Positions 52,125-63,519 of a DNA stretch of 64,000 nt are shown piece by piece. The translations under genes were made by a program, and so were the position numbers. The stretch's first letter is position 1, and each line of letters opens with the position of its first letter. Origin of the DNA: Deltaproteobacteria bacterium (GTDB taxonomy: Bacteria; Desulfobacterota; Binatia; DP-6); NCBI GenBank assembly GCA_005888095.1, contig VBKF01000104.1, positions 1 through 64,000 on the forward strand, read 5' to 3'. Under the pieces are notes generated by a model. That model saw only the letters and a list, made by a program, of their open reading frames with translations. It was not told the origin of the DNA and made no database searches.

Positions 52125-55100
52125 ATGAGCTCGCCCGCCATCGAGATCCTCGGCGCCCGCGAACACAACTTGCGGGGCATCGACGTCCGCGTGCCGCTCG
52201 GGGCGTTGACCGTCATCACGGGCGTGTCGGGATCGGGGAAGTCGAGCCTCGCCTTCGACGTGCTCTACGCCGAAGGGCAGCGGCGCTACGTCGAGAGCTT
52301 CTCCACCTATGCCCGCCAGTTCCTCGATCGCATGGACAAGCCGCGTGTCGACCGCATCGACGGCATCCTGCCCGCGATCGCGATCGATCAGAGCCGCCCG
52401 GTCAAGACGTCGCGCTCGACGGTGGGCACGATGACCGAGCTGCACGACCACCTGAAGCTCCTGTTCGCCAAGGTCGGCGTTCCCCATTGCCGCAGCTGCG
52501 GCCGGATGGTCCAGCGGGACTCCGCCGAGAGCACCGCCGAAGCCCTCATCAGCGCGCACGACGGTGCCCGAGCGCTCGTCACCTTCGCGCTCACGCCGCC
52601 CGCCGCGCTCCCATGGTCCGACGTCCGCGCGGGCCTCCTCCAGGCGGGCTTCGTGCGGGCGCTCGGCCCGAACGGCATCGTGGGGCTCGAGGAGCTCGAG
52701 ACGCCACCGCTCGTCGACGGCGCGCTGACCGTGGTGCAGGACCGGCTGCGGCTGCGGGCGGCGGAGCGCGGGCGGCTGGTCGAGTCGTTCGAGCAGGCCT
52801 TCGCGCACGGGCGCGGGCGGGCGGCGGCCGTGCTGGCCGACGGTGGGGAGACCATCCGCTTCTCGACCGCGCTCGAGTGCGCCGCGTGCGGTTTCGCGGT
52901 GCGCGACCCCGTGCCCAACCTGTTCTCCTTCAACAGCCCGCTCGGCGCGTGCGAGGCTTGCCGCGGCTTCGGGCGCGTGATCGACCTGGACCTCGACCTC
53001 GTCGTCCCCGACCCCCGCCGCACGCTCGCCGCCGGCGCCCTCAAACCGTGGTCGACGAAGGCCACCGCCTGGGAGCGCGGCGAGCTCGCCAAGTTCTGCC
53101 GCCGTCGCGGCATCCCGACCGACGTGCCGTGGGGGGAGCTCGATCCTGCCCAGCGGGAGCTCGTGCTCGAAGGCGATGGCCGCGGCCACTATCCGGGCGT
53201 GCGCGGCTGGTTCCGCTGGCTCGAGGGTAGGACGTATCGCATGCACGTGCGCGTCTTCCTCTCGCGCTTCCGGAGCTACCGCCTCTGCCCCGCGTGCGCG
53301 GGCGCGCGCGTCAAGCCCGAGGCGCTCGACTTCCGCGTCGGCGGCCGGACGATCGCGGAGGTGAACCGCATGCCGATCGGAGAGGCGGCGGTGTTCTTCG
53401 GCGACCTCCGGCTGCCGTCGGCGCAGGCCGAGGCCGTCGCCGGCCTGATCCTCGCCGAGGTCCGCAGCCGCCTTCGCTACCTCGTGGAGGCGGGGCTCGA
53501 GTACCTGACGCTCGACCGGCAGTCGCGCACGCTCTCGGGCGGGGAGCTCGAGCGCGTCGACCTGACCACCGCCATCGGCTCGTCGCTGGTGAACACGCTC
53601 TACGTCCTCGACGAGCCCTCGATCGGGCTGCACGCGCGCGATACGGAGCGTCTCGTCCGTACCCTGCACCGGCTGCGCGACCAGGGGAACGCCGTGGTCG
53701 TCGTCGAGCACGACCCCGCGATCATCCGCGCCGCCGATCACGCGATCGACCTCGGCCCCGGCGCGGGCGAGCGCGGAGGCGACCTCATCTTCGCGGGCCC
53801 GCCCGCCGAGCTGGCCGGCGCGCGCGCCTCGGTCACGGGCGCCTTCCTCGGCGGGCGGCGCGAGATTCCCGTGCCCCGCAAGCGGCGGCGGCCGCTCCCG
53901 CATCTCAGCCTCCGCGTGCGCGGCGCGTCGGCCAACAACCTCGAGGACCTCGATGTCGACGTCCCGCTCGGCTGCTTCGTCGCGGTGACCGGCGTTTCGG
54001 GCTCCGGCAAGTCGACGCTGGTCGAGGAGGTCCTCTACCGCGGCCTCAAGAAGCGCCGCGGGGAGCCGGTCGGCATCCCGGGTGCGTGCCGCGAGATCAG
54101 CGGCGCCGAGCGCATCGCCGACGTCGTGCTCGTCGACCAGGCGCCCATCGGCTCGACGCCGCGGGCGAATCCGGTCACCTACCTGCGCGCCTTCGACCTG
54201 ATCCGGACCTGCTTCGCGGCGACCGAGGCGGCGCGCCTGCGCGGCTACACGGCGGCGACGTTCTCCTTCAACGTCCCCGGCGGGCGCTGCGAGACGTGCA
54301 CCGGCCAGGGCTTCGAGAAGGTCGAGATGCAGTTCCTCTCCGACGTTTACGTCCCCTGCGCGGAGTGCGGCGGAGCGCGCTTCGGGCCCGAGGTGCTGGA
54401 GGTGTGCTCGCACGGGCGCAACATCCGCGAGGTCCTCGACCTCACCGTCGCCCAGGCCGTCGAGGTCTTCGCCGACGTCCCCGACATCGCCCGGCGCCTC
54501 CGCCCCCTGGTCGACGTCGGGCTCGACTACCTGCGGCTCGGCCAGCCGCTGTCGACGCTCTCGGGCGGCGAGGCCCAGCGCGTGAAGCTCGCCGCGCATC
54601 TCGGGCGGGAGGGCAAGGCGCACACGCTCTTCATCTTCGACGAGCCGACCACCGGGCTGCACCTCGCCGACATCGAGCGGCTGCTCGGCTGCTTCGCGCG
54701 GCTCGTCGAGCGCGGCCACTCGCTCATCGTGATCGAGCACAACCTCGAGGTGGTGAAGTGCGCCGACTGGGTGATCGACCTCGGACCCGAGGGCGGCGAC
54801 GCCGGCGGCCGCCTGGTCGCCGCCGGGCCGCCGGAGGCGATCGCGGGCACGCCCGGCTCGCACACCGGCCGCTACCTGGCCGAGGTCCTCGGCGACGGCC
54901 GGGGGGCGCGGGCCGCGTTCGCCACCGAGGTGCACGACGCGCCGGCGGCGGGCGGCGGAAACGGCTGCATCCGTATCGTCGGCGCCCGCGAGCACAACCT
55001 GAAGGACGTGAGCCTCGAGCTGCCGCGCGACCGCCTGATCGTGATGACCGGGCTTTCCGGCTCGGGCAAGTCCTCGCTCGCCTTCGACGTCCTCTACGCC

Positions 55101-57686
55101 GAGGGGCAGCGCCGGTACATCGACAGCCTGTCGGCCTACGCGCGCCAGTTCCTGCACGTCATGGCGAAGCCCGACGTCGACCTGCTGCTCGGTCTGCCTC
55201 CCACGGTGGCGATCGAGCAGCGGCTGTCCCGCGGCGGGCGGAACTCCACGGTCGCCACGGTCACCGAGGTGGCGCACTACCTCCGGCTCCTGTTCGCCAA
55301 GCTCGGCGTGCAGCACTGTCCCGCGTGCGACGCCCCCATCCGCCCGCAGACGCGACGGCAGATCCTGGAGCGCCTGCGGGCCGAGTTCGGCGGCGCGCGC
55401 CTCACGCTGCTGGCGCCCGTCGTGCGCGGCCGGAAGGGCTATCACAAGGAAGTCCTCATCGGGGCACGCAAGCTCCGGCTCAAGGAAGCGCGCATCGACG
55501 GCCGGCGGCTGGCGCTCGCCCAGGTGCCGCTGCTCGACCGCTATCGCGAGCACGACATCGACCTCGTGGTGGCCACGCTGGCGGCGGACGCGGCGGCGTT
55601 CGAGGAGTCGCTCGACCGGGCGCTCCGCCTGGGCGGCGGTACCGTGGTCGCGCTCGCCGATGGGACCGAGCGCCTGTACTCCGAGCGGCTCTTCTGCCCC
55701 GCCTGCGACACGGGCTTTCCGCCCCTCGACCCGCGGCTCTTCTCGTTCAACAGCCGCCAGGGCGCCTGTCCCGCCTGCGACGGCGCCGGCGTGCGCGAGG
55801 AGCTCGACCCGGCGGCGATGCTCGACCAGCGCCGCTCCCTCGAGGGCGGCGCCCTCCTCCCCCTCGAGCGCCCCGAGCTGCGCGCCGAGAAGCGACGCCT
55901 CCTCCGCACGCTCGCCGCCGCGGGCGTACCGCTCGACCGCCCGGTCGCCAAGCTCGGCGCCCGCCAGCGCCGCGCGATCCTCGACGGCAACGATCGGGCT
56001 CTCGCCGTCCTCCGCCAGCGCCTCGAGGCGGGCGACGGCGGCGACCTCGGCGCCTTCACGACCGAGCGGCCGTGCGAGGCCTGCGGCGGCGAGCGGCTGA
56101 ACCCGCGCGCGCGGGCCGTCCGCTTGAACGGCCACCGGATCGCGGAGTTCACGCGCCTGGCCGTCACCGACGCCGAACGCGCGGTGCGCGCGCTGCGTTT
56201 CGGCACCCGCGACGCGGCGATCGCCGAGGGCGCACTCAAGGAGATCCTCCCGCGTCTCGGCTTCCTCGGCCGGGTGGGGCTCGGCTACCTGACGCTCGAC
56301 CGGCGCGCCGACACGCTCTCGGGCGGCGAGGCGCAGCGCATCCGCCTGGCGGCGCAGCTCGGGTCGAACCTGCGCGGCGTCTGCTACATCCTGGACGAGC
56401 CGACGATCGGCCTCCACCCGCGCGACGGGAGCATGCTCCTCGACACTCTCGAGACGCTCCGCGCCCGCGGCAACACCGTGATCGTCGTCGAGCACGACGA
56501 GGCGACGATCCGGCGCGCCGATCTGGTCGTCGACCTCGGCCCGGGGGCGGGCGTGCACGGCGGCCGGGTGGTGGCCGTGGCGCCCCCCGCGACACTGGCC
56601 GCCATGCCGGACTCGCCGACCGGCCGCTATCTCGCGGCGGCACACCCGCGCCTGGGCCCCGCCCGCTCGCTCGACGGCCTGGCACGCCTCACGGTGCACG
56701 GCGCTTCCCAGCACAACCTCAAGGCCATCGACGTCAGCGTGCCGCTCGGCGCCTGGACCTGCGTGACCGGCGTCTCCGGCTCCGGGAAGTCGACGCTCGT
56801 GCGCGACGTCCTGTATGCGGGCGTGCGCCGCGTCCTCGGCCTCCAGGCCGGCAGCGTCGGCGCCCACCGCGCCCTCACCGGCGTCGAGCACCTGGCACGC
56901 GCCGTCGAGGTGGACCAGAGCCCCATCGGGCGGACGCCGCGCTCGACGCCGGCCTCCTACATCGGCTTCTTCGACGACATCCGGCGCCTCTTCGCCATGG
57001 TTCCCGAGGCGCGCCTGCGCGGCTACGGCGCCGGGCGGTTCTCGTTCAACGTCGCCGGCGGGCGGTGCGACGCGTGCGCCGGCCAGGGCCGGCTACGCAT
57101 GGAGATGAGCTTCCTGCCCGACGTGTGGGTGGACTGCGAGGCCTGCGGCGGCCGGCGCTTCACGGAGGAGACGCTCGCCATCCGCTACGGCGGCCGCTCG
57201 ATCGCCGACGTGCTCGCGATGACGGTCGAGGAGGCGGCGGATTTCTTCGCCCCGCACCCGGGCGTGGCCCGGAGCCTCAGGCTGCTCTGCGACATCGGCC
57301 TCGGCTACCTGACGCTCGGCCAGCCGAGCCACACGCTCTCGGGGGGCGAGGCGCAGCGCGTGAAGCTCGCCTTCGAGCTCGCCAAGGAATCGCGCGGCCG
57401 GACGCTCTACGTGCTCGACGAGCCCACGACGGGCCTCCACTTCGCGGACACCGACCGACTGATCGCGGTGCTCCACCGCCTGGTCGAGCGCGGCCACACC
57501 GTGATCACGATCGAGCACAACCTCGACATCGTGAAGGAGGCCGACTGGATCGTCGACCTCGGACCCGAGGGCGGCGCCGCGGGCGGGTACGTGGTCGCCT
57601 CCGGCCCGCCTGCCGCGGTCGCCCGGGTGAGCGCCTCGCACACCGCGCGCTGCTTGCGCCGCTTCCTCGCCTCGCCGGCCGCCTAA
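52125..57686 (+). CDS. uvrA: Tandem-fused (dimeric-form) UvrA
   Basis: 1853 residues, about twice UvrA, made of two complete UvrA units. Unit 1 (1 to about 925) has Walker [16 protein letters not shown], signature [12 protein letters not shown] (Leu instead of the usual Ala-Gln), a second Walker [16 protein letters not shown] and zinc module CETCTGQG...CAECGG. Unit 2 (about 947-1853) starts [17 protein letters not shown] and repeats the order with [42 protein letters not shown] and CDACAGQG...CEACGG. The four ATPase sites would form a UvrA dimer within one chain. It recognises DNA damage and loads UvrB. Such fusions are known in some bacteria. A single-unit uvrA could exist elsewhere. Confidence 0.95.
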   Translation: MSSPAIEILGAREHNLRGIDVRVPLGALTVITGVSGSGKSSLAFDVLYAEGQRRYVESFSTYARQFLDRMDKPRVDRIDGILPAIAIDQSRPVKTSRSTVGTMTELHDHLKLLFAKVGVPHCRSCGRMVQRDSAESTAEALISAHDGARALVTFALTPPAALPWSDVRAGLLQAGFVRALGPNGIVGLEELETPPLVDGALTVVQDRLRLRAAERGRLVESFEQAFAHGRGRAAAVLADGGETIRFSTALECAACGFAVRDPVPNLFSFNSPLGACEACRGFGRVIDLDLDLVVPDPRRTLAAGALKPWSTKATAWERGELAKFCRRRGIPTDVPWGELDPAQRELVLEGDGRGHYPGVRGWFRWLEGRTYRMHVRVFLSRFRSYRLCPACAGARVKPEALDFRVGGRTIAEVNRMPIGEAAVFFGDLRLPSAQAEAVAGLILAEVRSRLRYLVEAGLEYLTLDRQSRTLSGGELERVDLTTAIGSSLVNTLYVLDEPSIGLHARDTERLVRTLHRLRDQGNAVVVVEHDPAIIRAADHAIDLGPGAGERGGDLIFAGPPAELAGARASVTGAFLGGRREIPVPRKRRRPLPHLSLRVRGASANNLEDLDVDVPLGCFVAVTGVSGSGKSTLVEEVLYRGLKKRRGEPVGIPGACREISGAERIADVVLVDQAPIGSTPRANPVTYLRAFDLIRTCFAATEAARLRGYTAATFSFNVPGGRCETCTGQGFEKVEMQFLSDVYVPCAECGGARFGPEVLEVCSHGRNIREVLDLTVAQAVEVFADVPDIARRLRPLVDVGLDYLRLGQPLSTLSGGEAQRVKLAAHLGREGKAHTLFIFDEPTTGLHLADIERLLGCFARLVERGHSLIVIEHNLEVVKCADWVIDLGPEGGDAGGRLVAAGPPEAIAGTPGSHTGRYLAEVLGDGRGARAAFATEVHDAPAAGGGNGCIRIVGAREHNLKDVSLELPRDRLIVMTGLSGSGKSSLAFDVLYAEGQRRYIDSLSAYARQFLHVMAKPDVDLLLGLPPTVAIEQRLSRGGRNSTVATVTEVAHYLRLLFAKLGVQHCPACDAPIRPQTRRQILERLRAEFGGARLTLLAPVVRGRKGYHKEVLIGARKLRLKEARIDGRRLALAQVPLLDRYREHDIDLVVATLAADAAAFEESLDRALRLGGGTVVALADGTERLYSERLFCPACDTGFPPLDPRLFSFNSRQGACPACDGAGVREELDPAAMLDQRRSLEGGALLPLERPELRAEKRRLLRTLAAAGVPLDRPVAKLGARQRRAILDGNDRALAVLRQRLEAGDGGDLGAFTTERPCEACGGERLNPRARAVRLNGHRIAEFTRLAVTDAERAVRALRFGTRDAAIAEGALKEILPRLGFLGRVGLGYLTLDRRADTLSGGEAQRIRLAAQLGSNLRGVCYILDEPTIGLHPRDGSMLLDTLETLRARGNTVIVVEHDEATIRRADLVVDLGPGAGVHGGRVVAVAPPATLAAMPDSPTGRYLAAAHPRLGPARSLDGLARLTVHGASQHNLKAIDVSVPLGAWTCVTGVSGSGKSTLVRDVLYAGVRRVLGLQAGSVGAHRALTGVEHLARAVEVDQSPIGRTPRSTPASYIGFFDDIRRLFAMVPEARLRGYGAGRFSFNVAGGRCDACAGQGRLRMEMSFLPDVWVDCEACGGRRFTEETLAIRYGGRSIADVLAMTVEEAADFFAPHPGVARSLRLLCDIGLGYLTLGQPSHTLSGGEAQRVKLAFELAKESRGRTLYVLDEPTTGLHFADTDRLIAVLHRLVERGHTVITIEHNLDIVKEADWIVDLGPEGGAAGGYVVASGPPAAVARVSASHTARCLRRFLASPAA

Positions 57687-57821
57687 GCGCCAGCGCCAGA
57701 TACCTAGGTAGGCGACTCGCACGATCTCCGCGCGCGCAGCGCGCGGCCGAGCGAAGCGAGCGGGGAGTGAGGACCCGGCGGGCTTCGCCCGCCGGGGCGA
57801 GGGGCGGAGCCCCTCGCTGAT
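57687..57821. repeat. Hairpin array between convergent genes (copy C)
   Basis: Three perfect trinucleotide-loop hairpins lie in 135 bases between the ends of uvrA and the basic protein: CCGCGCGC-GCA-GCGCGCGG (57728-57746), CCGGCGGGC-TTC-GCCCGCCGG (57775-57795) and CGAGGGGC-GGA-GCCCCTCG (57798-57816), plus the palindrome TACCTAGGTA. The layout matches copies A and B, but the sequence is not closely alike. Likely 3'-end stabilisers or bidirectional terminators. Confidence 0.55.
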
Positions 57822-58076
57822 TTAATACTCGGGCGGCGGCACCTCGTCGGGCGGCATGCCGCCGACGCCCGAAGGCCGATCGCCGAGCTCGGCCCGCAGC
57901 CGATCGACCTCGGCGCGCAGCCGGCGGTTCTCGGCCTCGAGCTCCGCCACGCGCTTGTTGGCGGCCGGCGCCGCCTTGCGGGCGGGCCGCGGCGTCGCCT
58001 TCCGCTTGGGGGCGGGGCGCTTGCCCGCCGTCTTCGTCTTCTTGCTCACCGACCTGCGTGCCTTCCGCTGGGCCAT
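57822..58076 (-). CDS. Small basic coiled-coil protein (histone H1-like tail)
   Basis: 84 residues in two parts. Residues 1-40 are Lys/Arg/Ala/Pro-rich (KKTKTAGKRPAPKRKATPRP), like H1-type or HU-tail DNA-binding segments. Residues 40-66 form a heptad coiled coil (KRVAELEAENRRLRAEVDRL), followed by a Pro-rich acidic tail. No catalytic motif. It may bind DNA or RNA as a dimer; function unproven. It is 15 bases after the cold-shock gene, same strand, and convergent with uvrA. Confidence 0.65.
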   Translation of the reverse strand: MAQRKARRSVSKKTKTAGKRPAPKRKATPRPARKAAPAANKRVAELEAENRRLRAEVDRLRAELGDRPSGVGGMPPDEVPPPEY

Positions 58077-58091
58077 GCTCGCCTCCGCGCT

Positions 58092-58295
58092 CTATCGGGG
58101 CTTCACGTTGAACGCCTGCGGTCCCTTCTCACCCGGCCGCGTCTGGAACTCGACCTCGTCGCCCTCGCGAAGCTCCTCGAACTCGATGCGCGGGCCGAGA
58201 CGCGAGCGATGGAAGAACACGTCGTCCGACCCGTCATCCGGCGTGATGAAGCCGAAGCCTTTGTCCCGCACGATGCGCTTGATCGTCCCGGTCAC
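58092..58295 (-). CDS. Cold-shock domain protein
   Basis: 67 residues. RNA-binding motif 1 is DKGFGFITPDD and motif 2 is DDVFFHRSRLG, both with the expected aromatic residues. The C-terminus GDEVEFQTRPGEKGPQAFNV completes the five-strand barrel. It binds single-stranded RNA or DNA and acts as an RNA chaperone; whether it is cold-induced is unknown. GTG 58295 with GAGGGG ahead. The basic protein gene follows by 15 bases. Confidence 0.93.
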   Translation of the reverse strand: MTGTIKRIVRDKGFGFITPDDGSDDVFFHRSRLGPRIEFEELREGDEVEFQTRPGEKGPQAFNVKPR

Positions 58296-58314
58296 GGCAC
58301 CCCTCGTCGGCCGG

Positions 58315-58344
58315 CTTCTAGCCAGCGCCTGGCACCTTTGGCAA
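58315..58344 (-). promoter_or_regulatory. Cold-shock gene promoter
   Basis: Minus-strand TTGCCA (58339-58344; 5/6), 18 bases, TAGAAG (58315-58320; 4/6). Predicted leader of about 12 bases carries the ribosome site. The rest of the 58296-58544 spacer shows nothing certain; a TAGTAT at 58479 faces the ntrC-like gene. Confidence 0.42.
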
Positions 58345-58544
58345 GCGCCGCTCCCCGGGGCTGCGCGTCCCATCCCCTCTGCCCATCCGGTCACGGCCAT
58401 TGTCTCCCGTGGCACCAGCCGCGCAGCGTTCGTGTCCATCCGCAAGAGAAGGAGGGGCTAGCAGCTTCACGTTCGGTGTAGTATTTCGCGACACAAGGCC
58501 TCGGGCCGACGAACAAAGCGACGGTCCAGGACGGAGGGGCAGCC

Positions 58545-59927
58545 ATGACCGCCAAGGCGAGAATCCTCGTCGTCGATGACGACGCCACCATGCGCGAGGC
58601 GTTGCGCGACACGCTGGGCGCCGAGGGCTACGGCGTGGTTGCCGTCGCCAACGCCATCCACGCGATCGCGGAGCTCGAGAGGCAGGAGACCGACCTGGTG
58701 CTCGCCGACCTCACCCTGCCGCGCGTCAGCGGGCTCGAGCTGCTCGACAGCGTTCGCCGCCAGTGGCCCGGCATCGAGGTCATCGTGATCACCGGGCAGG
58801 GCAGCATCGAGACCGCGGTCGACGCCATCAAGCGGGGCGCCTACCACTACGTCACCAAGCCGTTCACGCCGGACGAGATCCTGCACCTCGTCGGGCAGGC
58901 ACTCGAGCGCCGCCGGCTCGTCCACCGCAAGGAGCGGCTGGAGGAGGAGCTGTCGCTCGTGCGCGGCATGCACCAGCTCGTCGGCCACAGCGAGCCCATG
59001 CGCCGCATCCACGAGATCATCCAGACCGCGGCCGGGAGCGACGCGACCGTCCTCATCCAGGGCGAGAGCGGCACGGGCAAGGAGATCATCGCCAACGCCA
59101 TCCACGCGCAGAGCCGGCGGAGCCGCGGCCCGCTGGTCAAGATGAACTGCGCCGCGGTGCCCGAGACGCTCCTCGAAAGCGAGCTGTTCGGCCACGAGAA
59201 GGGTGCGTTCACGGGCGCCGACCGCCGCCGCATCGGGCGCTTCGAGCAGGCCGACGGCGGGACGCTCTTCCTCGACGAGGTGTGCGAGATGCACCCGCGC
59301 CTGCAGGCGAAGTTCCTGCGCGGGCTCCAGGAGCGGGAGATCGAGCGGGTCGGCGGCTCCGGCACCATCCCGGTCGACGTCCGCATCATCGCCGCCACCA
59401 ACCGCGACCTCCAGAAGGCGCTCGAGGAAGGCATGCTGCGCGAGGATCTCTACTACCGCCTGAACGTCATCCTGCTCCGCGTGCCGCCGCTGCGCGAGCG
59501 GATGGACGACGTCCAGATGCTCGCCATGCACTTCCTCCGCAAGTATGCCGCCCGCGAGCACTCCTCGATGTCGGCCATCTCCGACGAGGCGAAGGAGGTG
59601 CTGATCAGCTATTCGTGGCCCGGCAACGTACGCGAGCTCGAGAACGCCATCGAGCGCGCCGTCGTGCTCGGCAAGGGCGAGCAGCTCCGGGCGCAGGACC
59701 TTCCGCCGCAGCTCCACCGCCGGGGCGATGAGGAGCGGCCGCTCATCCCGGCGCACCTGACCCTCGAGGAGATCGAGAAGCTCGCCATCGCCCAGGCCCT
59801 GCGGCTGACGGGCGGCAACAAGAGCGAGGCCGCCGAGCGGCTCGGCATCCACCGCACCAGCATCTACGACAAGATGCGGCGCTACGGGATCGAGTGGACC
59901 CCGCAGCCGGAGGACGTCGGCCAGTAG
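58545..59927 (+). CDS. Orphan NtrC-family sigma54-dependent regulator
   Basis: 460 residues. Receiver with VVDDDATMREAL, phospho-Asp in VLADLTLPRVSGLELL and the Lys-Pro of YVTKPFTPDEI. AAA+ domain with GESGTGKEI, ELFGHEKGAFTGAD (sigma54 contact), GGTLFLDEVCEM and DLYYRLNVILLRVPPLRER. C-terminal Fis helix-turn-helix NKSEAAERLGIHRTSIYDKM. GGAGG site seven bases before ATG. No kinase gene adjoins it, so its partner is elsewhere. It differs from the first NtrC here in the receiver motif and is convergent with the carboxyltransferase gene. Confidence 0.95.
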   Translation: MTAKARILVVDDDATMREALRDTLGAEGYGVVAVANAIHAIAELERQETDLVLADLTLPRVSGLELLDSVRRQWPGIEVIVITGQGSIETAVDAIKRGAYHYVTKPFTPDEILHLVGQALERRRLVHRKERLEEELSLVRGMHQLVGHSEPMRRIHEIIQTAAGSDATVLIQGESGTGKEIIANAIHAQSRRSRGPLVKMNCAAVPETLLESELFGHEKGAFTGADRRRIGRFEQADGGTLFLDEVCEMHPRLQAKFLRGLQEREIERVGGSGTIPVDVRIIAATNRDLQKALEEGMLREDLYYRLNVILLRVPPLRERMDDVQMLAMHFLRKYAAREHSSMSAISDEAKEVLISYSWPGNVRELENAIERAVVLGKGEQLRAQDLPPQLHRRGDEERPLIPAHLTLEEIEKLAIAQALRLTGGNKSEAAERLGIHRTSIYDKMRRYGIEWTPQPEDVGQ

Positions 59928-59931
59928 CGGC

Positions 59932-61524
59932 TCACATGCGGAAGACCCCGTGCCGCGGCGCGGGCACGGGCGGGCGCAGCGCCACCGCCAGCGCCAGGCC
60001 GAGGACGTCGCGCGTCTGGGCGGGGTCGATGATGCCGTCGTCCCACAGCCGCGCGGTGGCGTAGAAGGCGTTCGACTCCTCCTCGTACTTGGCGAGGATC
60101 GGCGCCGTCAGCGCCGCCTCCGCCTCGGCCGTGAGCGCCTGGCCCTCGGCGGCGAGCTGCTGGCGCTTGACGGCGAGCAGCGTCGCCGCCGCCTGCTCCC
60201 CACCCATCACCGAGATGCGCGCGTTCGGCCAGGTGAAGAGGAACCGCGGCCCGTAGGAGCGCCCGCACATCGCGTAGTTCCCCGCGCCGTGCGACGCGCC
60301 GATGATGACGGTCAGCTTCGGCACCTGCGCGGTGGCGACGGCGTGCACCATCTTGGCGCCGTCCTTCGTGATGCCCCCGTGCTCGTACTGCTTGCCCACC
60401 ATGAAGCCGGTGATGTTCTGCAGGAAGAGGAGCGGCACGCGGCGCTGGCAGGCGAGCGTGATGAAGTGCGTGCCCTTCAGCGCGGCCTCCGAGAGGAGGA
60501 CGCCGTTGTTGGCGAGGATGCCGACCTCGTAGCCGTGCAGGCGGGCGAACCCGGTGACCAGCGTCGTGCCGTACAGCGGCTTGAACTCGTGGAAGCGGCT
60601 GCCGTCGACCAGGCGCGCGATCACCTCCCGAACCTCGTACGGCCGGCGCGGATCGCGCGGCAGGATGCCGTAGAGGTCGGCGGGCTCCTCCGCGGGCGGC
60701 TCGACCGGCCCGGGCTCGATGGCGGGTACCAGCCGCGGCACCTGGGCGAGCGCCTGGCGCGCGAGCAGCAGGCCGTGCGCGTCGTCGGCGGCGAGGTGAT
60801 CCGAGACGCCCGAGATACGGGTGTGCACGTCGCCGCCGCCGAGCTCCTCCGCGGTCACCTCCTCGCCGGTGGCGGCGCGTACGAGCGGGGGGCCGCCGAG
60901 GTAGATCGCGCCCTGGTTGCGCACGATGATGTTCTCGTCGCACATCGCGGGCACGTACGCTCCGCCCGCGGTCGACGGGCCATGCACGACGGCGATCTGC
61001 GGGATGCCCGCCGCCGACATGACCGCCTCGTTGAAGAAGATGCGCCCGCCGGGCGTGAAGATCTCCGCCTGCAGCGGGAGGAAGGCGCCGCCCGAGTCGA
61101 CGAGGTAGACGCAGGGGAGGCGGTTCTCGAGCGCGATCTGCTGCGCGCGGAGCTGCTTCTGCACCGTGATCGGGTAGAGCGTCCCGCCCTTCACGGTCAC
61201 GTCGTTGGCGAGCACCATCGCCTGGTGCCCCGCGACCGTCCCGATCCCCGTCACCAGCCCGCCCGCCGGCGTCGGCCCGTCATAGCAGCCCTCGGCGGCG
61301 AACGGCATGAGCTCGAGGAACGGCGTGTCGGGGTCGAGGAGACGCGCGATCCGCTCGCGCACGAGCAGCCGGCCGCGCGCCGTGTGCCGCTCGCGCGCCT
61401 TCGACGGTCCCCCCTCCCGCGTGGCCTCGAGACGGGCGCGCAGGTCGGCCGCGAGCGCGCGGTGGTGACGCGCATTCTCCTCGAACTCCGCGTCGCGACG
61501 GAGGTGCGAGGCGAGGCGCCGCAC
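59932..61524 (-). CDS. Acyl-CoA carboxylase carboxyltransferase (MccB/AtuC-like)
   Basis: 530 residues. The carboxyltransferase halves show [66 protein letters not shown] and, in the second half, [36 protein letters not shown] and [11 protein letters not shown]. This is the beta-subunit type of methylcrotonyl- and geranyl-CoA carboxylase. The biotin carboxylase subunit is not beside it. GTG 61524 shares a base with the atuA stop (TAGTG). Next to AtuA it points to branched or terpenoid acyl-CoA breakdown. Confidence 0.92.
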   Translation of the reverse strand: MRRLASHLRRDAEFEENARHHRALAADLRARLEATREGGPSKARERHTARGRLLVRERIARLLDPDTPFLELMPFAAEGCYDGPTPAGGLVTGIGTVAGHQAMVLANDVTVKGGTLYPITVQKQLRAQQIALENRLPCVYLVDSGGAFLPLQAEIFTPGGRIFFNEAVMSAAGIPQIAVVHGPSTAGGAYVPAMCDENIIVRNQGAIYLGGPPLVRAATGEEVTAEELGGGDVHTRISGVSDHLAADDAHGLLLARQALAQVPRLVPAIEPGPVEPPAEEPADLYGILPRDPRRPYEVREVIARLVDGSRFHEFKPLYGTTLVTGFARLHGYEVGILANNGVLLSEAALKGTHFITLACQRRVPLLFLQNITGFMVGKQYEHGGITKDGAKMVHAVATAQVPKLTVIIGASHGAGNYAMCGRSYGPRFLFTWPNARISVMGGEQAAATLLAVKRQQLAAEGQALTAEAEAALTAPILAKYEEESNAFYATARLWDDGIIDPAQTRDVLGLALAVALRPPVPAPRHGVFRM

Positions 61525-63332
61525 TACCCTTCTCCGTCGGGCGGGGTGGCGGCCAGCACCGCCTCCGGCACGTCGAGCGCGAGCGTGAGGAGTCCTTGCG
61601 CGAGGGTCTTGCCCTGATGATCCGCGCGGAGCGACACGGTGCCCCCACCCCCGAGCGCGTGGCGGAGAACGAAGTTGAGGGCCCGGAGCCCGGGCAGCTC
61701 GTAGCGCTCGACCGGTCCGCCACAGCGGTCCCCGAAGTGACCGCGTATCCGGTCGGCGTCGAGCACGGCGCGCAGGAACGCGAAGGCCGCCGGCGATCTG
61801 GCCGCCACCCCGATGTTGGCATGATCGCCCTTGTCCCCGGAGCGGGCATACGCGATCCGCCGCAGCGGCACGCGGCGGCGCGGGCCCGCCGCAATCGCCG
61901 CGGCAGCGGCGGGCTCGCCCCGCGTCTCCCGCTCTCCGCCGACTGACGTCGCACCGTCGGGCGGTGCTGCCGGCAGCTGGTCGACGACGCGCGCGTCGCC
62001 ACGCACGATCTCGACGCGCGGGCGGACGAGGTCGCGCGGCACCAGCGCCGGCCAGTAGGCGTAGGCCTCCTGCACCTCGGGCCGGCCGCCGAACACGCCG
62101 AGCCCGGGCGGTCCCTGGAGCGCGAAGCCGAGCAGCGTGTGCGCGAAGCGCTCGACCTTCGTCCGGTCCGGGTCGCGCACCGCGGCCCGGAAGATGCCCT
62201 CGTTCGGCTCGACGTCGGGAGCCGCCGCGCCCCAGCAGCTCCGGTAGCCGACGAGCTCCGCTCGCCGGTCGGTGAAGTCGGTCCCGAGCCGGTGCCACAG
62301 CATGGCGGCGAGGCGCTCGGCCTTGGCGAGGATGTCGGGCCCGGAGAGCAACGCGTAGCCGACTGCGCGCCAGCCGTCGCGATAGACGACCGTGACCTTG
62401 AGCGTGTCGGTCGGCGGCCGGCCGCGTGCCCCGCTCACGATGACGCGATCGGCGCCGGCGGCCCGCACGTCGAGGTGGCGAAAATCGGCGCTCACGTCCG
62501 GGGTCAGATAGGCGGCCGGGTCGGCGATCTCGTAAAGGAGCTGCTCGGTCACGGTGGCACGCGACACGCGCCCGCCGCTGCCCGCCGGCTTGGTGACCAC
62601 GAAGCCGCCGTCCGCCGCAACCTCGGCCACCGGGTACCCCACGTCGAGCGGCGCCGTCCGCTGCCAGTCGGTCAGGTTGCCGCCCGTCGCCTGGGCGCCG
62701 CACTCGAGCACGTGGCCGGCCACCGTGCCGGCCGCCAGCCGGTCCCAGTCGTTCGACGCCCAGCCGAGCTCGTGCACGAGCGGGCCGAGGGTGAGGGCCG
62801 CGTCCGTCGTCCGCCCGGTCACCACGATGTCCGCCCCGGCCGCGAGCGCCTGCGCGATCGGGCGCGCGCCGAGGTACGCGTTGGCCGCGACCACCCGGTC
62901 GCGAACCGTGGCGAGCGGCCGGCCGTCGTCCAGGTGGGCGAGCGGCACACCGGCGGCGAGGAGCTCGTCCACGCGCGCCAGCAGGTCGTCGCCGCACACG
63001 ATGGCGATCGCCGGCGCGAGTCCCTGCTCGCGGCAGACGGCGGCGATGCGGTCCCGGCATGCTTCCACGTGCACGCCGCCGGCGTTGGCGACGATCCGGA
63101 TCCGGCCGTGCACGACGTCGGCGAGCACCGGCGCCAGCATCTCGACGAAGTCGTAGGCGTAGCCGAGGCTCGGGTTGCGAGCGCGCTGGCGCTGGAGGAT
63201 CACCATGGTGATCTCGGCCAGGAAATCGAGCGTCACGTAGTCGACCGTGCCGCTGCGGACCTGTCGCGCGAGCGCCTCCGGGTCGTCGCCCCAGTAGCCG
63301 CTGGCGTTGGCGATCCGAACCCGGTCCCCCAT
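61524..63332 (-). CDS. atuA: AtuA/DUF1446 protein (acyclic terpene utilisation)
   Basis: 602 residues, full length. The AtuA core begins [18 protein letters not shown] and has [51 protein letters not shown] and [18 protein letters not shown]. The C-terminal ferredoxin-fold-like domain is [20 protein letters not shown], fused here as in many homologues. Required for citronellol/geraniol use in Pseudomonas, but its reaction is unknown. ATG 63332; the upstream spacer 63333-63519 holds nothing I can name. Coupled to the carboxyltransferase by a TAGTG overlap. Confidence 0.92.
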   Translation of the reverse strand: MGDRVRIANASGYWGDDPEALARQVRSGTVDYVTLDFLAEITMVILQRQRARNPSLGYAYDFVEMLAPVLADVVHGRIRIVANAGGVHVEACRDRIAAVCREQGLAPAIAIVCGDDLLARVDELLAAGVPLAHLDDGRPLATVRDRVVAANAYLGARPIAQALAAGADIVVTGRTTDAALTLGPLVHELGWASNDWDRLAAGTVAGHVLECGAQATGGNLTDWQRTAPLDVGYPVAEVAADGGFVVTKPAGSGGRVSRATVTEQLLYEIADPAAYLTPDVSADFRHLDVRAAGADRVIVSGARGRPPTDTLKVTVVYRDGWRAVGYALLSGPDILAKAERLAAMLWHRLGTDFTDRRAELVGYRSCWGAAAPDVEPNEGIFRAAVRDPDRTKVERFAHTLLGFALQGPPGLGVFGGRPEVQEAYAYWPALVPRDLVRPRVEIVRGDARVVDQLPAAPPDGATSVGGERETRGEPAAAAAIAAGPRRRVPLRRIAYARSGDKGDHANIGVAARSPAAFAFLRAVLDADRIRGHFGDRCGGPVERYELPGLRALNFVLRHALGGGGTVSLRADHQGKTLAQGLLTLALDVPEAVLAATPPDGEG

Positions 63333-63519
63333 CCCCGCGCGCGATCGTACGTCGGAGGCTCGGCTCGCCGCAACCTCGCCCCGTCCGCGGTTCGGGCATC
63401 CCCGAAGCGGCTTGCGGCCGTGCACGAAAGGGGCGTCCCTGCGGGCCGCTTCGGCCGCTTGGCATTCTTGTTCGCGGGCATACCCCTTGCTCTTTGCCGT
63501 CCGCGGGGGAAGCGACAGC

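Noticed and set aside
51933-56891. A 1652-codon minus-strand open frame across uvrA and the GlgC-like gene
   Set aside because: Antisense to strongly conserved UvrA; composition is that of a shadow frame.
63466-63482. Sigma54 promoter (TTGGCATTCTTGTTCG) before the secreted protein
   Set aside because: The -24 GG is present but the -12 position has CG rather than GC.
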